18,804 nucleotides of DNA from Gammaproteobacteria bacterium (GTDB taxonomy: Bacteria; Pseudomonadota; Gammaproteobacteria; Steroidobacterales; Steroidobacteraceae), in contig VBNY01000199.1 of the NCBI GenBank assembly GCA_005877705.1, positions 1 to 18,804 of the forward strand. Direction: 5' to 3'. The translations under genes were made by a program, and so were the position numbers. This document shows, piece after piece, positions 1 to 6,264 of this stretch. Under the pieces are notes generated by a model, which was not told where the DNA came from, searched no databases, and was given only the letters and a program-made list of their open reading frames with translations. Within the stretch, counting starts at the first letter, position 1. Every line of letters starts with the position of its first letter.

Positions 1-2
1 GG

Positions 3-224
3 ATTGTCGTGGGCCGCGTGCACAAGGCGAGCTTTCTTTTTGTCTATCTCAAGGCGCACGTCGTGAATGCAAGAACCGGGCAGCTCACTGCCGACTTGTC
101 GGTCGAAGTAAAGGGCCCACAAAAGACTCTGACGCGACGTGGTGTCGATGCTTTGGCTGATCAAATCACCGCGGCGATTGACAGCAACAAGCGGAGTGAC
201 GGCGCGCGTGGCGAGAAATATTGA
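3..224 (+). CDS. C-terminal part of an unidentified protein (cut by window start)
   Basis: The frame is open from the first bases of the window to a TGA at 222-224, so only the last ~73 residues are visible. The segment reads like the end of a compact alpha/beta domain: a strand with VYLKAHVVNARTGQ, a second strand ADLSVEVKG, then a helix RRGVDALADQITAAID. The 'VNARTGQLTAD' pattern faintly recalls small exported proteins of the DUF2380/DUF3280 type, but that is a weak impression and I assign no function. Its end overlaps the start of the following CYTH gene, which suggests they are co-transcribed. Confidence 0.55.
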   Translation: MVVGRVHKASFLFVYLKAHVVNARTGQLTADLSVEVKGPQKTLTRRGVDALADQITAAIDSNKRSDGARGEKY

Positions 225-729
225 AGTCAAGGCCCGTATCGACGGTCTGTCCGACGTTCGAGCAGGACTCGCAGCGCTCCCATGCCACGGAGAGCATCAC
301 CTGTGCCAGACGGACACGTTCTTTCACGTGGTGCGCGGACGCCTGAAGCTTCGCCAGTTCGCCGACGGGACCGGCGAGCTCATTTTCTACGAACGGCCGG
401 ATGAGGCAGGACCGAAGCTCTCCCAATATGGCCGTATTCCGTGCCACGACGCAGTGCCCTTGCTGCGTGCGCTGAGTACTGCTGTCGGCGTCCGCGGAGT
501 CATCAGGAAGCGCAGGCAGGTCGTGCTGATCGGTAACACACGCATTCACCTCGATGAGGTCGAAGGCCTCGGCTCATTCCTCGAGCTCGAGGTGGTTCTG
601 CGGGACTCGGATACCGTTGCGGCTGGCCAGCGAACGGCGGCGGAGTTGCTGCAAATTCTCGGCATTCCGGAGTCGCAGCTCGTCTCGGGGGCGTACCTCG
701 ATCTGCTCGAGCAGGGCCAGGTCCCGTAG
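208..729 (+). CDS. CYTH-domain protein (class IV adenylate cyclase / triphosphatase-like)
   Basis: The protein begins (GTG) ARNIEVKARIDGL, the N-terminal E-x-K-x-R signature of CYTH proteins, which bind triphosphates inside a beta-barrel tunnel with metal-coordinating acidic residues. Further family marks are FFHVVRGRLKLRQF, ELIFYERPDEAGPKLSQY, VIRKRR, and near the end HLDEVEGLGSFLELEVVL, whose alternating acids are metal ligands. At 173 residues the domain is complete and stands alone. The family includes class IV adenylate cyclases (CyaB) and tri- or polyphosphatases; sequence alone does not say which activity applies. A GTG at 196 is an alternative start, but GGAG at 193-196 can serve only the GTG at 208. 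The start overlaps the previous gene by 17 nt. Confidence 0.85.
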   Translation: MARNIEVKARIDGLSDVRAGLAALPCHGEHHLCQTDTFFHVVRGRLKLRQFADGTGELIFYERPDEAGPKLSQYGRIPCHDAVPLLRALSTAVGVRGVIRKRRQVVLIGNTRIHLDEVEGLGSFLELEVVLRDSDTVAAGQRTAAELLQILGIPESQLVSGAYLDLLEQGQVP

Positions 730-773
730 CGAAGCCCAACCGGCAGCTCGACGGTGATATTCTGGCGCGGAAC

Positions 774-1097
774 GTGAACGGGGCCAAACATCTTGGCGCA
801 TTGGCCTTCTCCCTCGTCCTCATGGGCGCTCTTGCCGGATGCGCGGTGTACAGGAAATGCGGGTTCCAAGGGTGCCCGGGCGATGCGCAGATCACGGCCG
901 AAGTACGTGCGATGTTGGAACAATATCCGGCATTGGGCCCTCCCAACTTACTGTGGGTGCAGACTCTGGACCAAGTGGTGTATCTGACTGGCCAGGTCAA
1001 CACGGAGTTGGAGCGCCAGATCGCAGAATCAGCCGCGCGCGCAGCCCCGGGCGCGGCGCGGGTCGTAAACACGATCGCCGTGAGCAACGTGCGCTGA
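774..1097 (+). CDS. BON-domain lipoprotein
   Basis: This 107-residue protein starts at GTG. It has a short positive N-terminus, a hydrophobic stretch and a lipobox LAGC (residues 20-23), so Cys23 is the predicted lipidated residue and the protein should sit in the periplasm on a membrane. The mature part resembles a single BON domain: DAQITAEVRAMLEQYP, then LWVQTLDQVVYLTGQVNTELERQIAESAARAAPGAARVVNTIAV. BON domains are thought to bind phospholipids or other hydrophobic ligands, as in OsmY. It lies 44 nt after the CYTH gene on the same strand. The ribosome site is weak, so the exact start is uncertain. Confidence 0.8.
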   Translation: MNGAKHLGALAFSLVLMGALAGCAVYRKCGFQGCPGDAQITAEVRAMLEQYPALGPPNLLWVQTLDQVVYLTGQVNTELERQIAESAARAAPGAARVVNTIAVSNVR

Positions 1098-1271
1098 AGT
1101 CGGTTGGTCTTGCGCGGCGCCTACGCTCAATGTATCCGCGGCACGTACGCAGTCAAACCAAACCACGGGCGGCGCGGAGCGTAGACTGAAACCCGTTGCC
1201 GGCACTCATCCGGCTTTCGGCTAGCGCCTCGCCCAACCAGCCGCTCAGGCATGTCGAATGCTGTGTGTCTC

Positions 1272-1285
1272 TTGACGCAGGTCAA
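1272..1285 (+). promoter_or_regulatory. FNR/FixK-like palindrome upstream of the CBS gene
   Basis: TTGACGCAGGTCAA is a perfect 5-bp inverted repeat with a 4-nt spacer and fits the TTGA-N6-TCAA half-site pattern of CRP/FNR-superfamily regulators (FNR, Anr, FixK, DNR). It ends 14 nt before the ATG at 1300 and just before the GAGAGG ribosome site. That position is too close to the start for classical activation of this gene at -41.5, so if real it would more likely repress, or act on a promoter inside the gene. Chance occurrence cannot be excluded. Confidence 0.4.
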
Positions 1286-1299
1286 CGAGAGGACACGTC

Positions 1300-1725
1300 A
1301 TGCTGTGCCGAGACCTTATGAAGACAGATGTACGATGCGTAACGCCCGAGACGACGATCGCAGTTGCTGCCGCACTCATGCGCGACGAGCAGGTCGGATT
1401 CCTTCCGGTGTGTGATACGGCGGGCAACGTGCTCGGAACGATCACAGATCGGGATATCGCCATACGTGTCGTTGCCGAATATGAGCCTCCTGATCGTCCC
1501 GTCGATCTGTTCATGACGCGCGACGTCATCGCATGCCAAGCGGGGGACAGCCTTGACACTGCACAAGAGGCGATGGCCGAGTTCCAGGTGTCGCGGATCC
1601 TTTGTGTCGACGAGAACGGCCTGCTCGAGGGCGTAATCAGTCTTTCAGACATCGCCCAGGTCGCCGGCGATGGCGCAGCCTCCGCCACGTTACGCAATGT
1701 GAGCGCACGCGAAGCGCGCGCCTGA
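1300..1725 (+). CDS. Tandem CBS-domain protein
   Basis: The 141-residue protein consists of two CBS motifs and little else. Domain 1 runs from about residue 5 to 60 (DLMKTDVRCVTPETTIAVAA, FLPVCDTAGNVLGTITDRDIAI). Domain 2 runs from about 68 to 125 (LFMTRDVIACQAGDSL, VSRILCVDENGLLEGVISLSDIAQV). A CBS pair folds as a Bateman module that binds adenine nucleotides or SAM and works as an energy or redox sensor; stand-alone members are common stress proteins without a known partner. GAGAGG lies 8 nt ahead of the ATG, supporting this start. The FNR/FixK-like palindrome directly upstream would fit oxygen or redox control, which is an inference. Confidence 0.88.
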   Translation: MLCRDLMKTDVRCVTPETTIAVAAALMRDEQVGFLPVCDTAGNVLGTITDRDIAIRVVAEYEPPDRPVDLFMTRDVIACQAGDSLDTAQEAMAEFQVSRILCVDENGLLEGVISLSDIAQVAGDGAASATLRNVSAREARA

Positions 1726-1785
1726 GCGCGGCGTACAGTTCTCCACGGGCCAACGGCCGAGCTGGGCGCCGCACGCTGTCCTTAC

Positions 1786-2229
1786 TTAAAACGCGTGATA
1801 GACGGCGTCCAGGACGATGCCCGTCGCAACCGCAGCGAGCACGGCATCGCTGTCGATGCGCACCCATCGGTAGCCGTACGGCGGCGCATAGAGACCGCAC
1901 GCGCGGTAGTCCTCGATTACATACGGCCGCCAGTAATACGCGACGGGGAGTCGATCGCCACGGCGGAAATCATGCCAGACATACGCGGGGACATCCCGCT
2001 CGAAGTCCCGGCCGCGGTCATATCGCCAGTGATCGCCGCGATCGAAGTCGCGACGGTCCTCACGGCGATCGTTGTAATGGTTCCAGCGACCGGCCTGCTG
2101 GCGCTCAGGATGATGCGACCACTCGCCGCGATCGCGATCGCGATCGCGTTCAAAGTGAGGGTCGGCAACCGCCGCCGAGCCGGCGAGTATGGACATCAAG
2201 GCCAGGGTACCCACGACTGCGCGTTTCAT
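1786..2229 (-). CDS. RcnB-like exported protein
   Basis: This 147-residue protein has a clear signal peptide (MKRAVVGTLALMSILAGSAAVA-D). The mature N-terminal half is extremely charged, rich in Asp, Arg and His (DRDRDRGEW, HHPERQ, DRREDRRDFDRGDHWRYDRG). The C-terminal half carries the RcnB-type segment YYWRPYVIEDYRACGLYAPP followed by YGYRWVRIDSDAVLAAVATGIVLD. E. coli RcnB is a periplasmic protein involved in Ni/Co homeostasis; most homologues with this tail are uncharacterised. AGGAG at 2237-2241 stands 7 nt before the ATG. It follows the unknown secreted gene on the same strand after 168 bp. Confidence 0.8.
   Translation of the reverse strand: MKRAVVGTLALMSILAGSAAVADPHFERDRDRDRGEWSHHPERQQAGRWNHYNDRREDRRDFDRGDHWRYDRGRDFERDVPAYVWHDFRRGDRLPVAYYWRPYVIEDYRACGLYAPPYGYRWVRIDSDAVLAAVATGIVLDAVYHAF
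2130..2147. repeat. GATCGC x3 short tandem repeat inside the rcnB-like gene
   Basis: Three perfect copies of the 6-bp unit GATCGC, flanked by a partial copy, encode the Asp-Arg run just after the signal peptide of the minus-strand RcnB-like gene. Because the unit is a multiple of three, copy-number change would lengthen or shorten the charged run without breaking the frame. Confidence 0.7.
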
Positions 2230-2292
2230 GATTTCGCTCCTGCATCCTCATGGATCTTGGCGACAGGATTGCGCAGCTCAGCTGACCGATGC

Positions 2293-2321
2293 CTGAACGC
2301 AGCAGTTCATCTGCTGTTCAG
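2293..2321. other. Strong stem-loop between the unknown secreted gene and rcnB-like gene
   Basis: CTGAACGCAGCAG (2293-2305) and CTGCTGTTCAG (2311-2321) pair over 11 bp with a 2-nt bulge around the loop TTCAT. A neighbouring CAGCTGA/TCAGCTG pair (about 2279-2285 and 2318-2324) would allow an alternative fold. No T-run follows on either strand, so it is not a standard intrinsic terminator. It sits in the 168-bp gap between two minus-strand genes and could be an mRNA processing or attenuation element. Confidence 0.4.
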
Positions 2322-2397
2322 CTGGGACGAAACGCTCGGAGGAAGCGAGGCACGCATCCAGCCGCCGGCACCGCTGAGATGCGAGCCTCGTTGAGAG

Positions 2398-3021
2398 CTA
2401 TTTAACGGGCGCCATCAGATGCTGGTATGGCGTGCCGGCCCACATGACATACGGGGTCGAGGTGTCGGGGTCGGCGCTCTTTGGATATTGGCCGTAGAAG
2501 CTGGCATCCGCCCCAACGATCATCACGTGAGGACCGGTCTTGATCCAATGGTTGCTGGCCGTCGGGCCTGTTGCGAATGGATCCGTGTTACTCGCATCGG
2601 TCCCGCCGGCCAGCATGTACATGAGTCCGATCTTGCCGGCCGCGGGTGTGGCATGGGAAACATAGGCATGGACCCATTCCATGGCGTTCTCGTCCATGCA
2701 CATCGGGTCCGGCCCGGGCGTCTCGGGGTTATCCGCCATGCATGTGAAGCCATTGCTTCCCTTGCGTAAGGTGCGCATCTTGCCGTCGGCCCCCATGGCT
2801 ACAATGGTTGCATGCTGCGCGACCTTGCGCGGCGCGGCGGACATCGCACTCGCAATCATCTGCTCGTCACTCATGGGCGCCTTGCCCTCTGGCGCCTTCT
2901 TGTCCGCGGCAGGTTGTGCGGCTGGCGGAGACTTCGTGTCAGCGGCGGACACACTCAGGGCCAAGGCCGTCGCCGCGATCGTAATACTCACAAATCGTCT
3001 CAATATCTCGTGGTTGCGCAT
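2398..3021 (-). CDS. Exported protein of unknown function
   Basis: From the ATG at 3021 the protein has 207 residues, with GGGGAG 5 nt upstream on the coding strand supporting this start over an upstream in-frame one. It has a signal peptide (MRNHEILRRFVSITIAATALALSVSA) and a low-complexity Ala/Lys/Pro linker (TKSPPAAQPAADKKAPEGKAP). The compact domain that follows is rich in Met, Gly and aromatic residues, with segments SNGFTCMADNPETPGPDPMC, WVHAYVSH, GLMYMLAGGTDASNTDP, HWIKTGPHVMIVGADA and YVMWAGTPYQHLM. The two Cys in the first segment could form a disulfide in the periplasm. I recognise no named domain and give no function. Confidence 0.75.
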   Translation of the reverse strand: MRNHEILRRFVSITIAATALALSVSAADTKSPPAAQPAADKKAPEGKAPMSDEQMIASAMSAAPRKVAQHATIVAMGADGKMRTLRKGSNGFTCMADNPETPGPDPMCMDENAMEWVHAYVSHATPAAGKIGLMYMLAGGTDASNTDPFATGPTASNHWIKTGPHVMIVGADASFYGQYPKSADPDTSTPYVMWAGTPYQHLMAPVK

Positions 3022-3210
3022 GATTCTCCCCCTTGGATTTCGATGTAGCGGCTTTTGCGTCTGGTCGAGCGCAACGCGCAAGGTAGCAGAGGTCGTCACT
3101 CTTGTGCACTGCCCCGCCGTGCTCGACCACGCGCAGCGCCGCCACGCCCGGCCACTAGACTTGTGCGGCGCCGAATTGGATCATCCCAGTGTGGCGGGCG
3201 TGACATCCGC

Positions 3211-3216
3211 GGGAGA
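3211..3216 (+). promoter_or_regulatory. Ribosome binding site fixing the GTG start of the SYLF gene
   Basis: GGGAGA lies 6 nt before the GTG at 3223. The frame is open further upstream to 3055, but only this GTG combines a good Shine-Dalgarno sequence with a protein that starts with a signal peptide. Confidence 0.6.
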
Positions 3217-3222
3217 ACGACG

Positions 3223-3795
3223 GTGAGAGCAATTCGTGCATTCCTGATGAGTGTGGCGATGACGATGCCGGCCGCGGCGGCCTTGGCGGACAGTTACAGC
3301 GAGACCATCGAGCTGTTCAAGAATGCGGGACAGAGTGCTGCGTTTTTCGCCAACTGCTATGGCTACGCCGTTTTCCCCACGGTCGGCAAAGGCGGCCTGG
3401 TCATCGGTGGCGCGCACGGCCGCGGTCGTGTATTCGAACATGGTGCCTACGTCGGCGATGCCACGCTGAATCAACTCAGCGTCGGATTCCAGGCCGGCGG
3501 CCAGGCCTACAGCCAGATCATCTTCTTTCAAGACAAGCGGGCGTTTGACGAATTTACCGCTGGCAATTTCGAGTTCGATGCAAGTGCCAGTGCGGTAGCG
3601 ATCACCGCCGCCGCATCCGGCACGGCCGGCACTACCGGGGCAACCGCAGCCGCAAGCGGCGGGAAGAAAGACGCCACCACGGCGGGGAACTATTACAAGG
3701 GAATGGCGGTTTTCACGATTGTGAAAGGTGGCGCGATGTACGAGGCCTCCGTGGCCGGTCAGAAGTTTTCCTATAAGGCGCGCACAGCGCACTAG
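3223..3795 (+). CDS. SYLF (Ysc84-like) lipid-binding domain protein, exported
   Basis: The 190-residue product starts at GTG and has an N-terminal signal peptide (RAIRAFLMSVAMTMPAAAALA-DS). The mature part matches the SYLF/Ysc84 family: FKNAGQSAAFFANCYGYAVFPTVGKGGLVIGGAHGRGRVFEHG, then a Gln-Leu-Ser-Val-Gly-Phe-Gln-Ala-Gly-Gly segment and SQIIFFQDKRAFDEFTAG. An Ala/Gly/Thr-rich linker (about residues 126-155) precedes the last strands (GMAVFTIVKGGAMYEASVAGQKFSY). SYLF domains bind phosphoinositides in eukaryotes; bacterial exported forms are poorly characterised. It is divergent from the unknown secreted gene across about 200 bp and convergent with the PqaA-like gene, whose stop is only 11 nt away. 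Confidence 0.85.
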   Translation: MRAIRAFLMSVAMTMPAAAALADSYSETIELFKNAGQSAAFFANCYGYAVFPTVGKGGLVIGGAHGRGRVFEHGAYVGDATLNQLSVGFQAGGQAYSQIIFFQDKRAFDEFTAGNFEFDASASAVAITAAASGTAGTTGATAAASGGKKDATTAGNYYKGMAVFTIVKGGAMYEASVAGQKFSYKARTAH

Positions 3796-3806
3796 TCGCG
3801 CCGCGC

Positions 3807-5192
3807 TCAGCACCCTGGCCGATCATCGGCCTCTGGACCGCCGGCGAGGCACACCAGCGTCGACAGCGAGAAGCCAGGCGCGCCGCGATCGGTAAATGCC
3901 GCCTCGGCGTACAAAGCCGTGTAGCGCCCCCGCGGAATGCGCTCCCGGCAGAGGTAGCGTTCGCTCGAGCGCTCGCACGAATGCGATGTCCAGTGCGCCT
4001 TGCGGAAATCGCGCGTGGGGCTGCTGGCGCTCCAGGCCAGCACACGGCGCGGCTGTCGATCGGCGCTGACCGTGAGATCGAGCCACTGCGATTCGCGCGC
4101 AAACGTCCACGAAACTCGCGGCAGCGATAGCCCACGAGCCGAGTAGCGATGCACGGCGCTGAGGCCCGCAATGAGTCGCTTGAGGTCGCGCAGATCATGA
4201 GTCTGATTCGGCAGGTACAGAACCCGCTTGTCCTCCGGCAGGCCGTTCCAGTAGACATTCAGCGCATCGACCGGCCAGTAGGGGTCGTTCGTTCCGAGCA
4301 CGGTGAGCTTCGGTTCCGTGAGGCTGTCGCGGTAGCTGTAGGGATCGACGATCGCGACGAGCTTGCGGCCGGCGGCCGAGTCGATCCGCTCGGGCAGCTG
4401 GATGTCCGCATAATCGCGGATCTCTTCCGAGAGGCCGCCGAATGTCTTGCGCTGCAGGTCGATCTGGGCCGGGATGTTGAGCATGTCGATGACCATGGGC
4501 GCGACGCTCGCTACACGGGGCTCGACAGCCGCGAGCAGCCACGAGGTCCAGCCACGCTTGGATGCGCCCGAGACCGTAAATCGCTCGATCGGAATGCCCC
4601 AGCGCTGCTCGGCGAGCTGCTGGACCGCGTCCATCGCCCGCGAGGCGCTCTTGACCATGGGAAGCAGCAACGGCCAGTCCGCCTCGCCCGTCTTTAAATA
4701 GTTGTCGAAGGAATACGCGATGAGGGCATCCTCGCGCCGCTCGAACAACGGCTCGAGCGGCACCTGACGCACGACGGCGACCGGCGCGCGCACTTCGTTT
4801 GCGAGCTGGACGAAGATGCGGGCCTCGCGGGGCGGCTTGCCGGCAAACCCATTCTCGTACTCGGGCTTCCAGCTGCCACCGTCAATGAAAAGAAATGCCT
4901 GTTTGGAGGAGGCGTCGAGCTTCGCAGGTCGTAGCACGACGAGCTGATGCTTCCAGACAGTGCCACGCCAGGTCTGCGATGTGAGAATCAGCTCCACATA
5001 TTCGGTCGATCCTATGTGGCCCGTGCCGACTTCACGCCAGCCGTAGCTGGCATCCGGCGCAGACACATACTGTTTGAGCTCGCCGGCGGCCTGCGCATGT
5101 TGAACGAGCGAGTAGCAGAGAACCAAGGCGGCAGCGAGCTGCCACGGGAATCGCGCGGCCGGCCACGGTGCTCGATAACGGTAGCATTGCAT
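3807..5192 (-). CDS. PhoPQ-activated pathogenicity-related (PqaA-type) alpha/beta hydrolase
   Basis: The 461-residue protein has an N-terminal hydrophobic export signal (about residues 14-36, ending AQAA). It shows the PhoPQ_related family pattern: YVSAPDASYGWREVG near the N-terminus, LFIDGGSW (101-108, oxyanion region), VPLEPLF, and a nucleophile elbow VSGASKRGW with Ser211. The likely acid lies in GTNDPYWPVDALNVYWNG (Asp303 or Asp309) and the His in PNQTHDL (His332), giving a full triad. The C-terminal ~110 residues form a separate beta domain. Salmonella PqaA has a reported link to antimicrobial peptide resistance; the substrate is unknown. It follows the CPBP gene by 15 nt and is the last gene of the leftward hopanoid operon, so an envelope role is plausible but inferred. 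Confidence 0.88.
   Translation of the reverse strand: MQCYRYRAPWPAARFPWQLAAALVLCYSLVQHAQAAGELKQYVSAPDASYGWREVGTGHIGSTEYVELILTSQTWRGTVWKHQLVVLRPAKLDASSKQAFLFIDGGSWKPEYENGFAGKPPREARIFVQLANEVRAPVAVVRQVPLEPLFERREDALIAYSFDNYLKTGEADWPLLLPMVKSASRAMDAVQQLAEQRWGIPIERFTVSGASKRGWTSWLLAAVEPRVASVAPMVIDMLNIPAQIDLQRKTFGGLSEEIRDYADIQLPERIDSAAGRKLVAIVDPYSYRDSLTEPKLTVLGTNDPYWPVDALNVYWNGLPEDKRVLYLPNQTHDLRDLKRLIAGLSAVHRYSARGLSLPRVSWTFARESQWLDLTVSADRQPRRVLAWSASSPTRDFRKAHWTSHSCERSSERYLCRERIPRGRYTALYAEAAFTDRGAPGFSLSTLVCLAGGPEADDRPGC
3817..3831. terminator. Palindrome at convergent gene ends (possible bidirectional terminator)
   Basis: GGCCGATCATCGGCC is a perfect inverted repeat that can form a 5-bp GC stem with a 5-nt loop. 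It lies 22 nt past the SYLF stop and inside the last codons of the PqaA-like gene, where two convergent transcripts meet. No T-run follows, so intrinsic termination is doubtful. Confidence 0.25.
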
Positions 5193-5207
5193 CAGCGGTT
5201 GACCCAG

Positions 5208-5852
5208 TCAGTGAGCGGTAAAATATCCCGGCCCCACATGCAGCCCATGTGTGACGGTACGCGGAAGCGCGCCGTACAGCACAAATGAGATCGCCGCGTG
5301 CGCAATGCCGAGGACGAACACATTGGGCTCGCGTCGGTACAGCGTACATGACGCCAGCCCCGCAACGAACGTAACGCCCAGCAGAAACGGGTTTGGCACA
5401 TGGAACGCCGCGAAGATGGCGGCCGCGCCGAGCGTAGCTGCTTGCGGACTGTCGAGGATTTCAAGCAGCCGCCGATAGAGGAAGCACAGGAGACCATATT
5501 GCTGCGCGGTACCCCAAGCCAGCCCCCACGGCAAGCCGGCGAGCGAGCTCGACCAACCGTGAAAATGCCAGGTGCCGAGTGCCGCACCGACCGCCAGCGG
5601 CACACACAAACCAACGGAGACGATCACGGCCGCATTGCGCGCCGCCGCCCAGCCGTTATCGAATCTAAGGCCGAGTTCGCGCGCGGTCTCGCCGCGGCGC
5701 CTGTGGCTAACATAGCCGATCGCAAAGTACAAGGCGGTGACCAGCAGGAAGCCGCCCCGGAAAAAGCCCTGCCACCCCCAGATGTAGGACAGCAGGAGCG
5801 CGACCATCGCCGTGACTTCCAGCAGCGCGGTCGTATGCCACGGTCTGTTCAC
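5208..5852 (-). CDS. CPBP-family integral membrane protein with atypical Gln-Gln motif
   Basis: The 214-residue protein has about six hydrophobic segments. The CPBP (CAAX protease and bacteriocin-processing) signature is recognisable, with FAAFHVPNP around His151 and GIAHAAISF around His185. The first motif, normally EExxxR, reads AQQYGLLCFLYRRL (Gln117, Gln118, Arg127/128). The two catalytic or metal-binding Glu are therefore Gln here. CPBP members with Gln-Gln do occur, and a proteolytic role should not be assumed. It starts 12 nt after the alkyltransferase-like gene and ends 15 nt before the PqaA-like gene, so it belongs to the same transcript. Possible roles are a non-catalytic membrane scaffold or a substrate-binding protein. 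Confidence 0.82.
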   Translation of the reverse strand: MNRPWHTTALLEVTAMVALLLSYIWGWQGFFRGGFLLVTALYFAIGYVSHRRRGETARELGLRFDNGWAAARNAAVIVSVGLCVPLAVGAALGTWHFHGWSSSLAGLPWGLAWGTAQQYGLLCFLYRRLLEILDSPQAATLGAAAIFAAFHVPNPFLLGVTFVAGLASCTLYRREPNVFVLGIAHAAISFVLYGALPRTVTHGLHVGPGYFTAH

Positions 5853-5864
5853 TACGGCCTCCCG

Positions 5865-6257
5865 CTACAGCTCCTCGAGGTCTGTCAAGGCGGACCGTGT
5901 CACACGGCCATTCTTTACCAACACCCCTTCAGCGCGCAGGCGTCGCGCTTGCTCTCTATGCTGCGGCGATGCCTTCGGAAACGCGAGGTGACCGCCCGCA
6001 CCAACAACGCGATGCCACGGCAGATTCAGCGCTTCAGGCGCCACCCTCAACGCAAACCCTGTCTGGCGTGCACGGCCAGGCAATCCCGCGGCACGCGCCA
6101 CAGCTCCGTAGGTCGAGACTCGCCCCCGCGGAATCGCACACACCACTTGCCAGATCGCATCCAGCGCCGGGTTGTGGTCCGCCGTCCCGGGCTTGCGCGA
6201 ACGCGGGCTCTTTGAGCTCAAAGGCCGAAACAGCGCCGTGAATGTTCTCTGAGGCAT
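5865..6257 (-). CDS. Alkyltransferase-like (ATL) DNA-binding protein, MGMT family
   Basis: From the ATG at 6257 the product is 130 residues long. The core is the C-terminal DNA-binding domain of O6-alkylguanine-DNA alkyltransferases: AIWQVVCAIPRGRVSTYGAVARAAGLPGRARQTGFAL, then LNLPWHRVVGAGGHLAFP. The active-site motif PCHR is PWHR (Pro80-Trp-His-Arg83), so the acceptor Cys is replaced by Trp, the hallmark of ATL proteins. These bind alkylated bases and hand them to nucleotide excision repair without transferring the alkyl group. The frame is open further upstream to 6344, but that would run into the di-iron gene; the chosen start leaves a 7-nt gap. A DNA-repair gene in a lipid operon is odd and may simply be a passenger. 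Confidence 0.88.
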   Translation of the reverse strand: MPQRTFTALFRPLSSKSPRSRKPGTADHNPALDAIWQVVCAIPRGRVSTYGAVARAAGLPGRARQTGFALRVAPEALNLPWHRVVGAGGHLAFPKASPQHREQARRLRAEGVLVKNGRVTRSALTDLEEL

Positions 6258-6264
6258 CACCGGA

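Noticed and set aside
221..230. TTGAAGTCAA palindrome resembling a regulator half-site pair
   Set aside because: The spacer is only 2 nt and it lies inside the CYTH coding sequence, so it does not fit the TTGA-N6-TCAA pattern.
1748..1758. GGCCAACGGCC as a terminator between the CBS and rcnB-like genes
   Set aside because: A 4-bp stem with a 3-nt loop and no T-run is too weak to call.
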